The notes under the pieces: model-generated | The model's input: only the letters and a program-made list of their open reading frames with translations | Database searches by the model: none | What the model was told of the DNA's origin: nothing | NCBI GenBank assembly: GCA_904063045.1 | Contig: CAJFCJ010000009.1 | Location: 972,942 to 1,036,941, forward strand | Source: Dimorphilus gyrociliatus | Lineage: Eukaryota > Annelida > Polychaeta > Dinophilidae | Direction: 5' to 3' | DNA length: 64,000 nucleotides | Shown here: piece by piece, positions 58,157-64,000 of the stretch | How the letters are laid out: every line of letters starts with the position of its first letter | Position numbering within the stretch: the first letter of the stretch is position 1 | Program-made: the position numbers and the translations under genes

Positions 58157-58713
58157 AGATTAATTGTTTTTTTTATATATCTTTAAGTATATAGAATCTC
58201 GATCTGCTTAACTGATATTCTTGTCATGAGATTTTTTTAGTTTCTTTTTTATACAATAAAATTAACTGTTACTTTTAAGGCTAAAAGAGGAATCAATGTA
58301 TTTTATGGAATGTTGGAATAATAGAAAATATTTAGATAGATTAAGTTTTGATGTTTGAATTATTCTACTTTTTTATGATGATGAGAGCCGAAGGAATATG
58401 TTAGAATATATAGTTTTGAATAAAAAAAAACAATTCAATTTAATGTAAATAATAGCAAAAATTTAGGATACAACACAATTTGATAATAGAACGTTAAATA
58501 ATATATATATGACTGTATATTTGTTTACCATTTTCATATGTTTATGTGTTTATGTGTATATTTATTCATTCATTCATTCATTCGATAATTAATTGAGGGG
58601 CCAATTGTAACCAACACAATATCCTAATATCATCTATGCTAACGTCTTCGGAATGCAAAGTTACAATTGAAATAACGGAATTGATTGTACACATAGTTAA
58701 AAAGAAATTATAG
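58157..58713. other. Convergent intergenic region with CATT repeat
   Basis: About 560 AT-rich bases with a short (CATT)n tract near 58565-58582. No gene was recognised. Confidence 0.55.
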
Positions 58714-60425
58714 TTATTCGGTTTTACCCAAATTTAAATGTTTTCCCTTTGGATCGTCAAATCTATCCATAGTTTTAATATCCATAATCATTAAGATGGC
58801 GAAGACCAAAACAACAACTAGCACAAAAACCGCGATTAATCCTGACCAAATAGCAGTCGTGAAGAAGCCTACACAATCTTCTGCATTATGGAAAACGGCT
58901 TCTTTAGGTTCAGTCACATTCATCTGTAATTATTTTATGGTTTTCATGATTAACAATAATTCTATTAAAAATTTAATAAGTAAGCTTACTTGAATTTGAT
59001 AGCTATTTAGTATAACAGAAACATCATAAGTTCTTTTACCAGGTTCATGTTTATTATTTAACACTAAATTGCCACAATGAAATGATTTTCTAGGGCCAAC
59101 TGAATCAACCCTTGGAGATACAAAATTTACTTCTTCACCTTTTTCAGTCTTTAAATGTACAGAATAATTTGATAACTGATAAGGAGGATTTGTAAATGCT
59201 TTATTTTTGGTAAGAATTGTTGACATAAGTCTGTTAATTAAAATAAAAAAAACAAAATACAAAGGCTAATAATTTAATATAAGTTATTTTTACTTACTCA
59301 ACTGATAGTTCAATCTTTTTGTCACCATCCTCAAATGGTATTGTTACACTGAAATTAATATGTAAACAATTAATTTATGAATATAGAATGGCATTGTTTA
59401 TTTTATTTTCAATTCTTACGTTGCCTTTCCATCTTTAGCACAATCGGCTTTTATATCAGAAGATTTTACTGGTACGTAATATTTTTGGGCTGGATCTTTA
59501 CTTTGCAAAGCATTTAGGGATATATTTGCTCCTTTTAGATAAATTAAGCCACATTTTAAAATAGTTGGTACTGGTTGTTTTTTTTCTTTTTCTTCTAGTA
59601 TATGTCTTCCAATTCTCACAGCCTATTGGAAAATATGATTAATAAATTTGTCTTAAATAGTACTATTAAAATATTACATTTTGAGTGGAAGATGATTTTT
59701 CCCCAGTGAAAATAGCCAAGTATTTTTTGTTCACTGAATCGAATTTGTTCAAAACTGAATTTATTAGCGTATCCGACTCTTCAGCATCTTCGGGTAGAGA
59801 CACAATTAAAAGGATTTTTTGTTCAGCAATATCAGGAAAATTCGCTATTGAATCAATCTTATATTTTTTATATAAGTTGACATTATTTTGTCCTAAAGCC
59901 ATTACAGCATCGAACGGATTCTCTACGCTTATGAGTTGCCTTGATTCACTATTTTCTATTCGATTCTATAAAAATATAGCATTTAATTAGAATGAAGATG
60001 TATCAATAATTATATTTACTTTTAAATTTTTCAAAGCAGCCCCGTTACTCTTTTCATTGTATGCATCCGAGTATTTGCTGAAATCTTCAATTGATAACTG
60101 TATGAAAATTATGTGTTTAAAATGTTCATTATTCACCGCTAAATTAATGATATACTAACTGAACTCGTAGAGAACAATATAATTGAACGTTCGTGGTCAT
60201 CCTTTAAATCTTTTAAATAAAGGTTGTGAAATTCTGATTCTAAAATTGTTTGACCAACCAAACTTTCCTTCAAATTAATGCTGCAGCAAGTGGTTTAAAA
60301 ATTATTATCATCTCCATGTTAAATACAACTATTTACCTTTTATCTCCCCATAGAACTACGGGAACATATTCTGATTGCAGGGAAATTTGAAGAAATGCTA
60401 ATAATATGACTAGTAGGGGTGCCAT
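58714..60425 (-). CDS. ATP6AP1: V-type ATPase accessory subunit S1 (Ac45)
   Basis: Ac45 is a glycoprotein that assembles with the V0 sector of the proton pump and guides it in the secretory and lysosomal system. Eight exons were read: 60425-60337, 60280-60160, 60097-60020, 59965-59678, 59622-59420, 59348-59298, 59230-58990 and 58923-58714, giving about 426 residues. The start APLLVILLAFLQISLQSEYV is a signal peptide, followed by PVVLWGDKR. The luminal beta domain contains several N-x-S/T sites. The C-terminus has CVGFFTTAIWSGLIAV, a membrane span (VFVLVVVLVFAILMI) and the family-defining cytosolic tail KTMDRFDDPKG. Confidence 0.93.
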
Positions 60426-60975
60426 TTTGAGAAGTCAGTCATGTGATTATTTGTTATAACCGGTTTAAAATCGGTTTTAAAAATTCGGTTCGACACTACT
60501 GACATCTATATTACGGGTAAAAAAAATAATAAACTGTTATGCTTCATAACAATGTCAGGAAATGCAATTGGGATTAACCTCAAAAAATGCAATGGTCTAT
60601 GATAAAAATGTACTTTATTTATTTTTGAGCCATAAGTTCTTTTTGCAAAAACTATTAACAAGTACCAATTCGCGATTTAATCCTCGATATCAATTAAAAC
60701 ATAACAATTGAAAATTTTAGGGGGACAATACTATAAAACGTTCATTAATTCGGTTTATATAGTAGTATTTTTTTTGCTTTTCTATTACGACTCAATTCCA
60801 TTATAGGGCTATAAAAGCATGTCCATTCAAATTTTCACATTTTTTCGAATACAGGTGGCGCTTATATCGATTACAGGGCAATCTTGGTGATATTCTGGAA
60901 TTTCGTCTTCTTTATGCAGTTTAAACGGAATCTAAAGTTCTTATTTTACTTAAACCACAATAATCACTATATATC
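60426..60975. promoter_or_regulatory. Divergent upstream region of ATP6AP1 and MIIP-like gene
   Basis: A 550-base gap between divergent genes. It has ACAGGTGGCGCTT with core 60853-60860, about 115 bases before the MIIP-like start. The rest is AT-rich. Confidence 0.5.
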
Positions 60976-62725
60976 ATGAATAGTGTTAATAATGAATGCG
61001 AAAATTTAAGATATTTAAATAGAAAATATATTGAATATTTGAAAGCCGGACAGAAAAAGGCTCACCAGCTTATTATGCTTACAAAATCAAGTGGGAATGT
61101 GGAAACTAGCAAGCATATAGACCAAATAGAACTTTATGATGATCCAAAGGTTAGTGGTACAGAAGATTTTGAAACATTTTCAAGACCTCTCATGACTAAA
61201 GATGATATAAATACTATATGGGTTGATAAGGATTCTCAAAAAGATGCTAGAATGAAGTTGAATTGCTCAAAAGAATTTTCGGCAACTATTCCCAGATCAA
61301 TTTTAAAAAATACTACAGACAGATCTGAAGAAAGATCAGTTAGTGCCTTGGACTGTCAAGAAAAGAAAAATGACAGAAAAAAGAAGCTCTTATTCTCCGA
61401 TGGAAATGACAGACAGAATGCTAGCACGGTATTAGAGCTTGCTAAGAGGAAACAGAAGGATACTTTAAATCAGGTAATATATTTTAATTACTAAGATAAA
61501 AATTCATAAACTGTAATCTGTCAACTATAGAAACCCTCGTCTGACGATTATCCTACAACTGTTAACACTTGTTTATGGACAAGAGGTTAGAATTATTAAT
61601 AAATTATTCTCTATCCTTTGTATTTGAAAAAGTTCAGAAATCATGAAACCTTTTTACTTTTATCATATAACAATAAATTTATAAGAACATTATGACTTTG
61701 CAGGAAAGAACAATGATCCTTTATTAGGATACGACTGGATTGCTGCTAACTTAGAAAATGACGATGATCATAATCTCGATGATAAATCAGAAAATTACTT
61801 CGAAGAGCTTAGACAATTTCGTAATTTACATAGAAAAGAATGCATGACCTCAGCTAATCCATCGTTTGTCTTACAACGTAAAGTAACTGATATCTTATTT
61901 ATTACTGTCTTTCTATAGCAAAATACTCGGTCTCGACGTTGAACGACCAATATCTCCTGAAATATCTGATCCAGGACACAAATGTAAGCTTAGCTACAAC
62001 GCCCTCTCAATCAATTTTTGTATTATATGTTATAGGTATTCATGGATTTACCATCAACAAAAGGCTATTTACAGAGCCGATTTATTCAGACGAACAAGGA
62101 AGAAGTGTCTGTCCTGTTTGTCATACCACTCGAAAAGAGCCTGTTGAAGATGATCCTGGTTTTGTTAGGTTCATACAACTAACTTGAAACTTCAAGCATT
62201 TTTTTAAAAAAATTAATGTACAGAGTCAGCATTCCTCGTTCCACACTAGAACAAGCTTATCGATTCCGTCCTCGAGCCAAAGGTTATTATGAAGGGACTG
62301 ATTCTTGCTCTTTGGCCGCGGTAAGTTCAATTCTAAAGTCAATTTACGTTATATATATACAGTATATTTAAATCTTTTAGCATTGCCAAACTGGATGGGA
62401 AATCTGTCAACCACATATTAAAAAGCCGCCTTCGAATTTGGATTTAAAATATTCTAAGAGAAATCCTGGAGATTTTGTAACTATTGTTTATGCATATAAA
62501 TTTATATATATATACTGCGTATAAATTTTCTCTGAAATTTAACTAAATATTTACTTGTAGACCGTCGCAGACGTGGAAAAAATTGCACAAAGTCATAGCA
62601 GACGCTCTAGATTGACAGATGAACTCTTGGGAAAAGCCCATTCATTCCGTTTGGAACAAAATGGTAGAGAAGATAAAGAACATTTGAGTTTTAGCGGTGT
62701 CTCAACAAGATACCCTGTTTTCTAG
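60976..62725 (+). CDS. MIIP: Migration and invasion-inhibitory protein-like
   Basis: Eight exons were read: 60976-61473, 61531-61585, 61704-61863, 61919-61983, 62036-62168, 62224-62320, 62381-62476 and 62561-62725, giving about 422 residues. The first 165 residues are hydrophilic with RSILKN-type basic patches. The conserved C-terminal half has GYDWIAANLE, ENYFEELRQFRNLHRKEC, KCIHGFTINKRLF, VCPVCHTTRKEP (a CxxC pair) and RVSIPRSTLEQAYRFRPRAK, then HCQTGWE. This order matches my recollection of vertebrate MIIP, described as a binder of IGFBP2 and HDAC6. The exon 3 donor (GTTTGT at 61864) was chosen because it alone keeps the conserved frame. Orthology is likely but rests on memory. Confidence 0.68.
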
Positions 62726-63027
62726 TTATTATTTGTTTCTATTTCAATTTGTTCTTTAAGTTTGAAACATAGACTGTTAATTCTCCATAATTTTTCTCTT
62801 GAGAGATCTTCTATATTTATCTCCATATTTTTTTATTATCTCAGCTCAATCCTATTGTGCGATTCAGTGATACTTTTTATACAGGTATAAATCTGAGAAA
62901 TTTATGGCTTGCGAATTTTTAATCTGAAAAATAAATGATCACCTCTTAAATCTATTCATGAAAAATTTATAATGAAATGAAGATTTAATTTTACTAAATG
63001 TGCTTTAAGCGTATATTTCGTAGAGTA
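62726..63027. other. Convergent intergenic region
   Basis: About 300 AT-rich bases between the MIIP-like and TMEM41A stop codons. No repeat or gene was recognised. Confidence 0.5.
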
Positions 63028-63874
<847 letters not shown>

Positions 63875-64000
63875 CTGAAATAAAAAAGAACAAATTTAAA
63901 GAATGTTTCATTTGTCTTAGCATGATTCTCTCTAAGATATGTATTAAAAAACTTATGAGACATGCAGATATTTTTAAAAGATCATTCCATACAATTTAAG

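Noticed and set aside
63875-63963. Extension of TMEM41A to the ATG at 63963
   Set aside because: The frame is open, but a strong pyrimidine-rich acceptor precedes 63874 and the extension lacks the expected N-terminal membrane helix, so an upstream exon is more likely. Not fully excluded.

Overview
This is a gene-dense, AT-rich stretch of a small animal (bilaterian) nuclear genome. Genes are split by many short introns, mostly about 50-70 bases, and intergenic gaps are mostly under 1 kb. No transposable element, rRNA or tRNA was recognised. The gene content (SUFU, EED, MKS1, IFT27, Salvador, LRR-death-domain protein, claudin-like tetraspans, NPC2) is metazoan. A universal stress protein gene and the extreme compactness suggest a compact spiralian, for example a miniature annelid such as Dimorphilus; the species is inference. 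Exons were assembled by hand from GT/AG sites, reading frame and family alignment from memory, so individual splice sites may be off.

Layout: 0-8.2 kb holds eIF2-alpha, SLU7, TBCEL and CCT7 (translation, splicing, tubulin and chaperonin). 8.2-16.4 kb holds an orphan coiled coil, a 99-aa membrane protein, BRCC36, a SNAPC2-like gene, a second small membrane protein and an LRRD1-like gene. 16.9-27.3 kb is one 27-exon gene for a coiled coil of about 2,200 aa. 27.6-31.5 kb holds NPC2, Salvador and RPL5. 31.9-35.4 kb is an intronless 1,160-aa coiled coil. 35.9-38.8 kb holds a protein-isoaspartate methyltransferase with two alternative last exons and a universal stress protein. 39-50.6 kb holds WDR3/UTP12, COG7, EED and SUFU. 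50.8-58.2 kb holds MKS1, an ASB-type ankyrin protein, IFT27 and two claudin-like genes. 58.7-64 kb holds ATP6AP1, an MIIP-like gene and a TMEM41A gene cut by the window end.

The genes do not form one pathway, but several neighbours share themes. SUFU, MKS1 and IFT27 all serve Hedgehog signalling or cilia within 7.5 kb, with SUFU and MKS1 head to head across 204 bases. Nine gene pairs are divergent across roughly 200-680 bases, so shared promoters look common. A motif of the form AG[AG]TGGCG recurs in intergenic DNA close to gene starts. The most notable structures are the duplicated terminal exon of the methyltransferase, the exons of the large coiled-coil gene whose lengths are multiples of seven codons, and that recurring motif.
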